From assembly GCF_000421645.1 (NCBI RefSeq), contig NZ_ATXK01000006.1, positions 124,001 through 188,000 of the forward strand: 64,000 bases of DNA. The letters are read 5' to 3'. The DNA is from Aurantimonas coralicida DSM 14790 (GTDB taxonomy: Bacteria; Pseudomonadota; Alphaproteobacteria; Rhizobiales; Rhizobiaceae). Positions within the stretch are counted from its first letter, which is position 1. The number at the start of each line of letters is the position of its first letter. The notes under the pieces are model-generated. The model saw only the letters and a list, made by a program, of their open reading frames with translations. It ran no database searches and had not been told where the DNA came from. This document shows, piece by piece, positions 35,015 to 43,053 of the stretch. Both the position numbers and the translations under genes were made by a program.

Positions 35015-35038
35015 ATACATTCGAAAATAACAATACTT
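35015..35038. promoter_or_regulatory. Sox-region motif C (ATACAT-N12-ATACTT) upstream of soxX
   Basis: ATACAT at 35015-35020 and ATACTT at 35033-35038 share the half-site and exact spacing of the sites before the MBL gene and the second YeeE gene. It is 90 bases before soxX in an AT-rich stretch. The soxW-soxX gap is a known SoxR target in related organisms. Confidence 0.55.
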
Positions 35039-35127
35039 GAATTGATGTCGCCGTCCTGCTTTACTGGGTCGACAGGATCGAAGCAGATCGGCTACCCAAA
35101 GCCGACATTCGGGAGGAAGCCTTGTCC

Positions 35128-35589
35128 ATGATGCGTTCGTTCGCGCTGAGCCTTGCATTGTCCGTGGCCCTGACGCCGCTGGCACTCGCTGCAGAAACCG
35201 CCCCGGCCGATGTGTCCTTCGCGGACATGGCGGTGGCGGATTCGCTGACCGGTCAGCCGGGCGACCCGGTCGAGGGGCGCAAGGTCTTCGCCAATCGCGG
35301 GCTCGGCAACTGCCTTGCCTGCCACATGGTGCAGGACCTCGAAAGCGAGCTCTTCCACGGTAATGTCGGACCGGCGCTCGATGGCGTCGCCGAACGATGG
35401 GAGCCGGGCCAGATCCGCGCGATCGTCGCGAACGCCAAGGAAATCTTCGGCGAGCAGACCATCATGCCGGGCTTCTACACGCTGGATGTCGGCGTGGACG
35501 TGGCCGAGAAATTTCAGGGCAAGACGATCCTTTCGGCCCAGCAGGTCGAAGACGTCGTCGCCTATCTGGCGACGCTCAAGGGCGAATAG
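35128..35589 (+). CDS. soxX: Cytochrome c SoxX
   Basis: 153 residues from the ATG at 35128, spaced 8-9 bases from GGGAGGAAG; the TTG at 35122 is too close. Signal peptide cut near residue 22. One haem site, Cys62-Leu-Ala-Cys-His66, with TIMPGF giving the axial Met. SoxX is the small haem subunit of SoxAX, which joins thiosulfate oxidatively to SoxY in the periplasm. Its order and spacing with soxYZABCD are standard. Confidence 0.95.
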   Translation: MMRSFALSLALSVALTPLALAAETAPADVSFADMAVADSLTGQPGDPVEGRKVFANRGLGNCLACHMVQDLESELFHGNVGPALDGVAERWEPGQIRAIVANAKEIFGEQTIMPGFYTLDVGVDVAEKFQGKTILSAQQVEDVVAYLATLKGE

Positions 35590-35601
35590 GAAGGACATTC
35601 C

Positions 35602-36057
35602 ATGTACGTGACGAGACGCAAGCTTTTCGCCCTGTCCGCCGGAGCGGCCACGGCGGGCATGTTCGCCTTCGCGCCGGGCCGGGCCTTTGCCACGGTCGAG
35701 GCGACCGAAAAGGCGCTGTCGGACTTCACCGGCGGCAAGACGCCGGAGAGCGGCAAGATCACCCTGACGGCGCCCGAGATCGCCGAGAACGGCAACACCG
35801 TGCCGATCTCCGTCGATGTCGAGAGCCCGATGACCGACGACAGCTACGTGGAATCGGTCACGATCTTCGCCGAGGGCAATCCCAATCCCGAGGTCGCGAC
35901 CTTCCACTTCACGCCGATGAGCGGCGCCGCCGCCGCGACGACGCGCATCCGGCTGGCCAAGACCCAGAACGTCATCGCCGTCGCGAAGATGAGCGATGGT
36001 TCGACCTATTCGGATCGCAAGGAAGTCAAGGTGACGATCGGCGGCTGCGGCGGCTGA
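35602..36057 (+). CDS. soxY: Sulfur carrier protein SoxY
   Basis: 151 residues. Tat signal VTRRKLFALSAGAATAGM at the N-terminus. The protein ends in the swinging-arm GGCGG with Cys149, the residue that holds the thiosulfate-derived sulfur while the other Sox enzymes act on it. The Ig-like core (about 50-140) is intact. It starts 12 bases after soxX and pairs with SoxZ. Confidence 0.97.
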   Translation: MYVTRRKLFALSAGAATAGMFAFAPGRAFATVEATEKALSDFTGGKTPESGKITLTAPEIAENGNTVPISVDVESPMTDDSYVESVTIFAEGNPNPEVATFHFTPMSGAAAATTRIRLAKTQNVIAVAKMSDGSTYSDRKEVKVTIGGCGG

Positions 36058-36139
36058 CGCCGAGGCGACCGCTTCACCCACGAGGATCGATGCGTGACCC
36101 GGCCCGCTTAGGCGGATGGTCACCCCAGGAGAACGAGAC

Positions 36140-36466
36140 ATGGCAACGCCGAAGCCGAGAGTGAAGGTTCCCAAGAGCGCCAGCGCCGGGGAAGTCATCA
36201 CCATCAAGACCCTGATCAGCCACGAGATGGAATCCGGCCAGCGCAAGGACAAGGACGGCAATCCGATCCCGCGGCAGATCATCAACAAGTTCACCTGCGA
36301 GTTCAACGGAACCAAGGTGTTCGAGTGCGATATCGAGCCGGCCGTGTCGGCCAACCCCTATTTCGAGTTCACCGCCAAGGTGCCCGAAAGCGGGACGTTC
36401 AAGTTCACTTGGGTGGACGACAACGGTGAGACCTACACCGACGAACAGACCATCGAGGTCAAGTAG
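36140..36466 (+). CDS. soxZ: SoxZ, partner of the SoxY sulfur carrier
   Basis: 108 residues from the ATG at 36140 (AGGAGAACGAGAC upstream). No signal peptide: SoxZ is folded with SoxY in the cytoplasm and exported with it by the Tat system. An Ig-like beta sandwich with IKTLISHEMESGQRKD and NPYFEFTAKVPESG, both typical of SoxZ. It follows soxY by 82 bases. Confidence 0.96.
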   Translation: MATPKPRVKVPKSASAGEVITIKTLISHEMESGQRKDKDGNPIPRQIINKFTCEFNGTKVFECDIEPAVSANPYFEFTAKVPESGTFKFTWVDDNGETYTDEQTIEVK

Positions 36467-36529
36467 ACGCCGGACGGGGGAGCGGTATCGGTCGGTCCGG
36501 CGCCGAGCCTCGAAATGGGAGGAAATTGC

Positions 36530-37396
36530 GTGAAGAAGACTGTTATCGCCCTGTTGAGTGTGTCCTGCCTGGGAAGTCTCGCGCTCGTTTCCAGTGCTCT
36601 CGCCGACCCGGTCGACGAGGGCCTGTCCATTGACGGCCAGGAGATGATCACCGTCGCGCCCGCGCCGAGCGAGCCTGAAGGACATCCCTTCGACGAAGTG
36701 CGCTCCGGCTGGCTCTACCGCGAGGCCGAGACGCGTCAGGTCGAGTCCGACAGCTTCGAGAATCCCGGCATGCTGAATGTCGAGCGTGGCGAGGATATCT
36801 GGAACACGGTCGAGGGCGCCGCCGGCAAGTCCTGCGCCACCTGCCACGAGGACGCCTCGGAGAGCATGGCCGGCGTTGGCGCCAGCTATCCCAAATGGGA
36901 CGCGGCGAACAGCAGGCCGATCAACGTCGAATTGCAGATCGATGCCTGCCGGACCGAACATATGCAGGCCGAGCCCTACAAGTTCGACGCCCAGGACCAG
37001 AAGGACCTGACCGCCTTCATCAAGCACCAGTCACTGGGAACGCCCGTCGAGGTGGATCTGGCCGCCGGCGAGATGATGAGCTGGTGGGAGCGGGGCAAGG
37101 AGCGCTATTACCTGCGCACCGGCCAGCTCAACCTGTCCTGCGCCTCCTGCCACGAGGACAATAACGGTCGCTATATCCGCGCCGACCACCTCAGCCAGGG
37201 CAACACCAACGGCTTCCCGACCTATCGTCTGAAGCAGGCCAATCTCGTGTCGCTGCACAACCGCTTTCGCGGCTGCATTCGCGACACCCGGGCCGAGTTC
37301 CCGAAGGCCTTCTCCGACGAGCTGATGGCGCTGGAAGTCTACACCGCTTGGCGCGGTGGCGGCCTGTCGGTCGAGACGCCGGCCGTTCGCCAGTAG
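36530..37396 (+). CDS. soxA: Dihaem cytochrome c SoxA
   Basis: 288 residues from the GTG at 36530 (GGGAGGAAATTGC upstream), which gives a clean signal peptide ending SSALA; an ATG at 36515 overlaps the Shine-Dalgarno. Two haem sites, Cys102-xx-CysHis106 and Cys204-xx-CysHis208, make it the dihaem type. Cys140 fits the axial ligand of haem 1 and Cys249 in RGCIRDTR the active-site persulfidated ligand of haem 2. With SoxX it starts thiosulfate oxidation on SoxY. Confidence 0.95.
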   Translation: MKKTVIALLSVSCLGSLALVSSALADPVDEGLSIDGQEMITVAPAPSEPEGHPFDEVRSGWLYREAETRQVESDSFENPGMLNVERGEDIWNTVEGAAGKSCATCHEDASESMAGVGASYPKWDAANSRPINVELQIDACRTEHMQAEPYKFDAQDQKDLTAFIKHQSLGTPVEVDLAAGEMMSWWERGKERYYLRTGQLNLSCASCHEDNNGRYIRADHLSQGNTNGFPTYRLKQANLVSLHNRFRGCIRDTRAEFPKAFSDELMALEVYTAWRGGGLSVETPAVRQ

Positions 37397-37497
37397 CCAG
37401 TCGCGGCGAGGGCGACTGCGGTCGCCCCTCGCGCATCTGACAATTCGATACGGAATCAAGTCCGGCCCGCCCATGCGATCCGGACCGGGGGTGAGCC

Positions 37498-39192
37498 ATG
37501 TTCTCCAGACGTGAGTTTCTGACCGCGACCGTCGCGCTGGCGGCGCTCACCGGTTCCGGTCTGTCGGGACGCTGGTCCCGCGCTGCCGCCCAGCAGGCGC
37601 TGAGCGAGGATGCCCTGCTCGGCGCGCCCGATTTCGGCAATCTGACGCTGCTCCACGTCACCGACATCCACGCCCAGCTCAAGCCGGTCTTCTTTCGCGA
37701 GCCCGCCGTCAATATCGGCATCGGCGAGGTCGCAGGGCTGCCGCCCCATGTCAGCGGCGCGGACTTCCTGAAGCTCTACGACATCGCGCCGGGATCGCCG
37801 GACGCCTATGCGCTGACCTCCGAGGACTTCTCGGCGCTGGCCTCGCGCTACGGCCGGATGGGCGGTCTCGACCGGATCGCGACCATCGTCCGTCGGGCGC
37901 GGGCCGAGCGCGGCGACGACAACGTGCTGCTCCTGGATGGCGGCGACACCTGGCAGGGCAGCTACACGGCCAACAAGACCGCCGGCGCCGACATGATCAC
38001 GGCCATGAACGTCATCGCGCCCGACGCCATGACCGGCCATTGGGAATTCACCTATGGCACCGAGCGGGTGGAAGAGGCGATCGCCGCTCTGCCGTTCCCG
38101 TTCCTCGGCTCCAACATCTTCGACCGCGAATGGGACGAGCCGGCCTTCGAGGCATGGAAGATGTTCGAGCGCGGCGGCTCCAAGGTCGCGGTGATCGGCC
38201 AGGCCTTCCCCTATACGCCGATCGCCAACCCGTCATGGCTGATCCCCGGATGGTCCTTCGGCATTCGCGACGAACAGATCGCCGCCCATGTGGAAGAGGC
38301 GAGGGCGGCCGGGGCCGATCTCGTCGTGCTCCTGTCCCACAACGGCTTCGACGTCGACCGCAAGCTCGCCTCGCGCGTCGACGGCATCGACATCATCCTG
38401 ACCGGCCACACCCACGACGCGCTGCCCGAGCCGGTGCAGGTCGGCAACACGCTGCTGATCGCCTCGGGCTCGAACGGCAAGTTCCTCAGCCGCCTCGATC
38501 TCGACATCGCCGACGGACGCCTGAAGGATTTCCGCTACCGGCTGATCCCGGTCTTCTCCGACGTGATCACCCCGGATGCGGAGATGGCCGCCGTCATCGA
38601 CGAGGTCCGCGCGCCCTATGCGGACGAGCTCCAGCGGGTCATCGGCCACACCGACGGGCTTCTGTATCGGCGCGGCAATTTCAACGGCACCTGGGACGAC
38701 GTCATCTGCGACGCGCTTCTGGCCGAGCGCGACGCCGAGATCGCGCTGTCGCCGGGCTTCAGATGGGGCACGTCCGTCCCCGCCGGCAGCGACATCACCG
38801 TCGAGGATCTGCACACCGTCTGCGCCATGACCTATCCGGAGGTCTACCGCAACATGATGAGCGGCGAGACGCTGAAGGCGGTGCTGGAGGATGTCGCCGA
38901 CAATCTCTTCAACGTCGATCCCTACTACCAGCAGGGCGGCGACATGGTCCGTGTCGGCGGTCTCGGCTACGGCATCGATCCGACGAAGGAGATCGGATCG
39001 CGGATCTCCGACATGACCATCCTCGCCACGCAGGAGCCGATCGAAGCCGGGCGCGACTATGTCGTGGCGGGCTGGGCGTCGGTGAACGAAGGCACCGAGG
39101 GACCGGCGATCTGGGATCTGGTGGAGAGCTATCTGAAGGGCCACCCCGAGATTTCGCCGAGCGAAAACCGCAGCGTGACCGTGCGGGGCTGA
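37498..39192 (+). CDS. soxB: Sulfate thiohydrolase SoxB
   Basis: 564 residues, 5'-nucleotidase-type dimanganese enzyme. Tat signal FSRREFLTATVALAAL. Metal and active-site motifs in order: VTDIHAQL (Asp56, His58), LLDGGDTWQG, MTGHWEFTYG (a SoxB hallmark), LLSHNGFDVD and TGHTHDALPEP. It releases sulfate from the SoxY-bound thiosulfonate. It starts about 100 bases after soxA and is followed by a short AT-rich gap before soxC. Confidence 0.97.
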   Translation: MFSRREFLTATVALAALTGSGLSGRWSRAAAQQALSEDALLGAPDFGNLTLLHVTDIHAQLKPVFFREPAVNIGIGEVAGLPPHVSGADFLKLYDIAPGSPDAYALTSEDFSALASRYGRMGGLDRIATIVRRARAERGDDNVLLLDGGDTWQGSYTANKTAGADMITAMNVIAPDAMTGHWEFTYGTERVEEAIAALPFPFLGSNIFDREWDEPAFEAWKMFERGGSKVAVIGQAFPYTPIANPSWLIPGWSFGIRDEQIAAHVEEARAAGADLVVLLSHNGFDVDRKLASRVDGIDIILTGHTHDALPEPVQVGNTLLIASGSNGKFLSRLDLDIADGRLKDFRYRLIPVFSDVITPDAEMAAVIDEVRAPYADELQRVIGHTDGLLYRRGNFNGTWDDVICDALLAERDAEIALSPGFRWGTSVPAGSDITVEDLHTVCAMTYPEVYRNMMSGETLKAVLEDVADNLFNVDPYYQQGGDMVRVGGLGYGIDPTKEIGSRISDMTILATQEPIEAGRDYVVAGWASVNEGTEGPAIWDLVESYLKGHPEISPSENRSVTVRG

Positions 39193-39221
39193 CAGCCGCG
39201 CCTCGACAGGCGCCTTGCCGC

Positions 39222-39242
39222 ATGATATATGCAAAATATCAT
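39222..39242. promoter_or_regulatory. Inverted repeat in AT-rich soxB-soxC gap
   Basis: ATGATAT-ATGCAAA-ATATCAT, perfect 7-bp arms, in a 76-bp gap whose centre is almost pure A/T while everything around is GC-rich. It may mark a separate soxCD promoter or operator. It does not match the ATACAT-N12 motif well. Confidence 0.45.
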
Positions 39243-39268
39243 ATATTTATATGTCGGGAGGAATGCGG

Positions 39269-40564
39269 ATGAGCGACGGACCCGGAACGAGCGAACGCGG
39301 CCTCTCCCGCCGCAACCTCCTGAAGCGTGGTCTTGCGATCGGCGGAACCGCGGCCGCGGGGCTGGCGGGCCTGCGAAGCGCAGCCGCCGCCCCGGCCGGC
39401 GGGGATCCGGCGATCACCGAAATCCAGGACTGGAATCGCTATCTCGGCGAAGGCGTGGTGGCGCGGCCCTACGGCACGCCGTCGCCCTTCGAGGCCCATG
39501 TGGTGCGCCGTGACGTCTCCTGGCTGACGGCCGATGCGACGAGTTCGGTGAGTTTCACGCCGCTGCACGAGCTGGAGGGGATCATCACCCCGAACGGCCT
39601 CTGCTTCGAGCGCCACCATGCCGGGATCGCCGAGGTGCCGCCGGACGAGCATCGCCTGATGATCAACGGCCTCGTCGATCGTCCGCTGGTCTTCACCATG
39701 GAGGATCTCAAGCGCTTCCCCCGCGAGAACCGCGTCTACTTCCTCGAATGCGCCGCCAATAGCGGCATGGAATGGCGCGGTGCCCAGCTCAATGGCTGTC
39801 AGTTCACCCACGGCATGGTCCATTGCGTCATGTATACCGGCACGCCGCTCCGCTACCTGCTGGAGGAGGCCGGAGTGAAGACCGCCGGCAAATGGCTGCT
39901 TGCCGAGGGCGCCGACGCCGCGGCGATGACCCGCTCGATCCCGATGGAGAAGGCTCTCGACGACTGCCTCGTCGCCTGGAAGATGAATGGCGAAGCGCTG
40001 CGGCCCGAACAGGGCTACCCGGTGCGGCTCGTCGTTCCCGGCTGGGAAGGCAATATGTGGGTCAAGTGGCTGCGCCGGCTGGAAGTCGGCGACCAGCCCT
40101 GGGAGCAGCGCGAGGAAACCTCCAAATACACCGATCTCCTGGCGAACGGCACGGCGCGCAAATTCACCTGGGGCATGGAGGTGAAGTCGGTCATCACCAA
40201 TCCGAGCCCCCAGGCGCCGATCACCCATGGCCGCGGCCGCACCGTGCTGACCGGGCTCGCCTGGTCGGGAAATGGCCGGATCAAGCGGGTGGACGTGTCC
40301 CTCGACGGCGGCCGCAACTGGCATGCGGCGCGGATCGACGGGCCGAGCCTGCCGATGGCGCTGCACCGTTTCTACTACGATTTCGACTGGGACGGCTCCG
40401 AACTGCTGCTGCAGTCCCGTGCCATGGACGAGGAGGGCTTCGTCCAGCCGACGAAGTCCGCGCTGCGGGCCGCGCGGGGCGAGAACTCGATCTACCACAA
40501 CAACGGCATCCAGACCTGGCACCTGAACGCCGAGGGAGGGCTCGAGAATGTCGAAGTGTCCTGA
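39269..40564 (+). CDS. soxC: Sulfane dehydrogenase molybdenum subunit SoxC
   Basis: 431 residues from the ATG at 39269, seven bases after GGGAGG; ATGs at 39251 and 39263 are less well placed. Tat signal LSRRNLLKRGLAIGG. Sulfite-oxidase-family molybdopterin fold with the metal-binding Cys161 in FLECAANSGMEWRG, and a C-terminal Mo-co dimerisation domain (VDVSLDGGRNW). With SoxD it oxidises the sulfane sulfur on SoxY. It overlaps soxD by 17 bases. Confidence 0.96.
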   Translation: MSDGPGTSERGLSRRNLLKRGLAIGGTAAAGLAGLRSAAAAPAGGDPAITEIQDWNRYLGEGVVARPYGTPSPFEAHVVRRDVSWLTADATSSVSFTPLHELEGIITPNGLCFERHHAGIAEVPPDEHRLMINGLVDRPLVFTMEDLKRFPRENRVYFLECAANSGMEWRGAQLNGCQFTHGMVHCVMYTGTPLRYLLEEAGVKTAGKWLLAEGADAAAMTRSIPMEKALDDCLVAWKMNGEALRPEQGYPVRLVVPGWEGNMWVKWLRRLEVGDQPWEQREETSKYTDLLANGTARKFTWGMEVKSVITNPSPQAPITHGRGRTVLTGLAWSGNGRIKRVDVSLDGGRNWHAARIDGPSLPMALHRFYYDFDWDGSELLLQSRAMDEEGFVQPTKSALRAARGENSIYHNNGIQTWHLNAEGGLENVEVS

Positions 40565-41702
40565 GACGATCCTCGCCGTTGCCCTGATCCTGACCGGCCT
40601 GTCCGCCGCGCCCGTGCTGGCGCAGGAGGGGGATGCCACGGCCGGCAAGAAGGTCTTCAACCGCTGCCGCGCCTGCCACGATGTCGGCGAGGGGGCGAAG
40701 AACAAGATCGGCCCGCATCTGAACGACCTCTACGGTCGCGCCGCCGGTGGCCTCGACAACTACAATTACTCGCCGGTCGTGAAGACCGCCGGGGCGGAAG
40801 GGCTCGTCTGGAACGACGAGACGCTGGCGGCCTATCTCGCTGATCCGCGCGGTATGCTGCCGGGCAATAAGATGGCGTTTCCCGGCCTGAAGAAGGACAA
40901 GGAGGTCACCGATCTCCTGGCCTATCTCGCGACCTTCTCGGCTGAACAGGCCGCCGAGGCGGCACCGGCCCCTGCCGAGGATGCTCCCGCCCAGCCCGAA
41001 GCCGAAGCGGAGCCGGAGCCGGACGCGGTGGCGCAGGCATCACCGCACGGCAGCGCCGCGTCGGCGACCGCGCCAACGCAGCATAGCGAATCGTCCACGG
41101 GCCCGATGCGTATCGGCCGCGCCGCGACGGACGCGGAAGTCGCCGCCTGGGACATCGACATCCGGCCGGACGGCAAGGGACTGCCGGTCGGCAGCGGTAC
41201 GGTCGCGGACGGCGAGGTGATCTTCACCGAGCAATGCGCCTCCTGCCACGGCGATTTCGGCGAGGGCAGGGGCCGCTGGCCGGTGCTCGCCGGCGGGCGG
41301 GACACGCTCACCCGCGAACGGCCCGAAAAGACCGTCGGCTCCTATTGGCCGCATCTGTCGACCGCCTATGACTACATCCGGCGGGCCATGCCCTTCGGCA
41401 ATGCGCGGTCGCTCAGCGACGACGACGTCTACGCGCTGACGGCCTATGTCCTCTATCTGAACGATGTGGTGACCGACGAAGAGTTCGAACTGTCCGACAA
41501 GAACTTCACCTCTATCGAGATGCCGAATGCTGGTGCCTTCATCCCCGACGACCGCGCGTCGGAGGCCCATTACAAGGCCGATGCCGATCCCTGCATGTCG
41601 GACTGCAAGCCGGGGCCGGTGTCGATCACCTCGCGGGCGCAGGTTCTCGACGTGACGCCGGACAGTGGCGCCGACGGGCCGGCGGGTGGTAACGTCGACT
41701 GA
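40548..41702 (+). CDS. soxD: Dihaem cytochrome c subunit SoxD
   Basis: 384 residues, signal peptide ending VLAQ. Two cytochrome domains: haem 1 at Cys40-Arg-Ala-Cys-His44 with KMAFPG as its Met region, and haem 2 at Cys230-Ala-Ser-Cys-His234 with AMPFGNA. A Pro/Ala/Glu-rich linker (about residues 130-185) joins them. It is the electron-accepting partner of SoxC. Its presence means the cell can oxidise thiosulfate fully to sulfate rather than storing sulfur. Confidence 0.96.
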   Translation: MSKCPETILAVALILTGLSAAPVLAQEGDATAGKKVFNRCRACHDVGEGAKNKIGPHLNDLYGRAAGGLDNYNYSPVVKTAGAEGLVWNDETLAAYLADPRGMLPGNKMAFPGLKKDKEVTDLLAYLATFSAEQAAEAAPAPAEDAPAQPEAEAEPEPDAVAQASPHGSAASATAPTQHSESSTGPMRIGRAATDAEVAAWDIDIRPDGKGLPVGSGTVADGEVIFTEQCASCHGDFGEGRGRWPVLAGGRDTLTRERPEKTVGSYWPHLSTAYDYIRRAMPFGNARSLSDDDVYALTAYVLYLNDVVTDEEFELSDKNFTSIEMPNAGAFIPDDRASEAHYKADADPCMSDCKPGPVSITSRAQVLDVTPDSGADGPAGGNVD

Positions 41703-41770
41703 GACGCGGGGCCGGTGGGGTCCGCGCCGGGCCTGCGGGCCCGGATCAGACCCGAGTGAAAGGCATCGCC

Positions 41771-42304
41771 ATGAAAATCGCCCTCCTAGCCGCCGCCGCG
41801 CTGATCGCGTCGTCGCTCGCCGCCAAGGCCGGTCCGGACGACAAATCGTCCTTCGAGCCCGTGCAGTACGAGGCGCAGAAGGTGCTCTACGATTTCAATT
41901 TCGATGCCCCGCTCGACGGCGTGCGGGCGCTCGGCTTCATCCGCAACCACATCAAGGCCGCCAAGGAGTTCGGCGATTTCGAGGGCTCGAAATTCGTCGT
42001 CGTCGCCCATGGCAACGAACTGCATGGCTTCTCGCGCCTCAACCGCGCGGCCTTCCCGGACGTATATGATGCAGTCAAGGAACTGGCCGACGAAGGAGTC
42101 GAGTTCCATATCTGCCGCAACGCCGCCAAGGGGCGGGGCTACGCGCCGGACGAATTCTACGACCTGTTCACCGTCGTCCCGGCCGCGGTGATCGACATCG
42201 CGAAATACGAGAATGCCGGCTACAGCTACATGTATCCGGCGCTCACGCCGCGGATGAACCGCGACGACGTGATCGCGAAATATCCCGAGCTCGAGCTTCA
42301 GTAA
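41771..42304 (+). CDS. Exported DsrE-family protein 1
   Basis: 177 residues from the ATG at 41771 (AAAGG upstream). A signal peptide ends AAKAG. The rest is a DsrE/DsrF/TusD-like alpha-beta fold: VVVAHGNELHGFSR, then EFHICRNAAKGRGY with the single cysteine at the position used for sulfur relay in the family, then VVPAAVIDIAKYENAGYSYM. It follows soxD by 68 bases. It probably handles sulfane sulfur in the periplasm or trims SoxY by-products; that is inference. Confidence 0.87.
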   Translation: MKIALLAAAALIASSLAAKAGPDDKSSFEPVQYEAQKVLYDFNFDAPLDGVRALGFIRNHIKAAKEFGDFEGSKFVVVAHGNELHGFSRLNRAAFPDVYDAVKELADEGVEFHICRNAAKGRGYAPDEFYDLFTVVPAAVIDIAKYENAGYSYMYPALTPRMNRDDVIAKYPELELQ

Positions 42305-42318
42305 CGAAAGGCGAGACC

Positions 42319-42840
42319 ATGGCCAGCAACGCCCCCGCACCGATCGCGCACCGGCGCACCCGGCTGACCGCGGCGCTGGCCGGTCTGGTTTTCGCCTTTG
42401 CCGCCATGCTGGCGGCCGGTCAGGCCGTGACGGTGGCCGCAGCGCAGGAGGCCGAGGATGACGGCGGCTTCGTCACGCACAAGCTGGCGCTGCAGGTCTC
42501 CGACAAGGACGAGGCGGCGATGCGGTCGGCGCTCGATATCGCCGCCAATGTCTCGCGCTTCTACACGGCCAAGGCCGAGGAGGTGGAGATCCGCATCGTC
42601 GTCTACGGCCCCGGTATCGAGATGCTGCGGCCGGAGCGCACCCCGGTGATGGACCGGCTGACCTCCTTCGACCAGAGCATGCCGAATGTCGGCTTCGTGG
42701 CCTGCGGCAACACGCTCGATTCGCTCGAGCAGGCCGAGGGCGAGCGGCCAGAGATCGTCTCCTTCGCCGAGGAGGTGGAAGCCGGCGTCGCCGAGCTGAT
42801 CCGCCTCGACGAGACCGGCTACACCATCGTCAAGCCGTAG
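42319..42840 (+). CDS. Exported DsrE-family protein 2
   Basis: 173 residues with a long N-terminal signal segment (charged start, hydrophobic stretch, end near VAAAQ). The DsrE-like core has ALQVSDKDEAAMRSALDIA, IRIVVYGPGIEML and VGFVACGNTLDSL, where the single Cys lies in the CGNT loop typical of periplasmic DsrE proteins. It begins 14 bases after DsrE 1, so they are one unit and may form a heteromer like DsrEF. Function not established. Confidence 0.86.
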   Translation: MASNAPAPIAHRRTRLTAALAGLVFAFAAMLAAGQAVTVAAAQEAEDDGGFVTHKLALQVSDKDEAAMRSALDIAANVSRFYTAKAEEVEIRIVVYGPGIEMLRPERTPVMDRLTSFDQSMPNVGFVACGNTLDSLEQAEGERPEIVSFAEEVEAGVAELIRLDETGYTIVKP

Positions 42841-43001
42841 CCGCCCGGCGCAGCCCTTTAGGCTTCAGCAGCCGGCAGCTGCGCGGTCCAGAACGCCCTA
42901 ACCTGACCGATACCTGCCGGGGGGAACGAGAATCCACGCAGCGGGCGTTTGCCGCAAAGCTGTTTCCGCCTGCAGCCCCGGCCCGCATTCCTGTAGCGCG
43001 A

Positions 43002-43025
43002 ATACATCGCGAACTCCGCATATGT
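43002..43025. promoter_or_regulatory. Sox-region motif D (ATACAT-N12-ATATGT) upstream of second YeeE gene
   Basis: ATACAT at 43002-43007 and ATATGT at 43020-43025 with the same 12-base spacing as motifs A and C; CG-GAA is also kept in the spacer. It ends 28 bases before the ATG at 43054. Confidence 0.52.
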
Positions 43026-43053
43026 TCCAGCTATTGCAACGGCACCGGGACAT

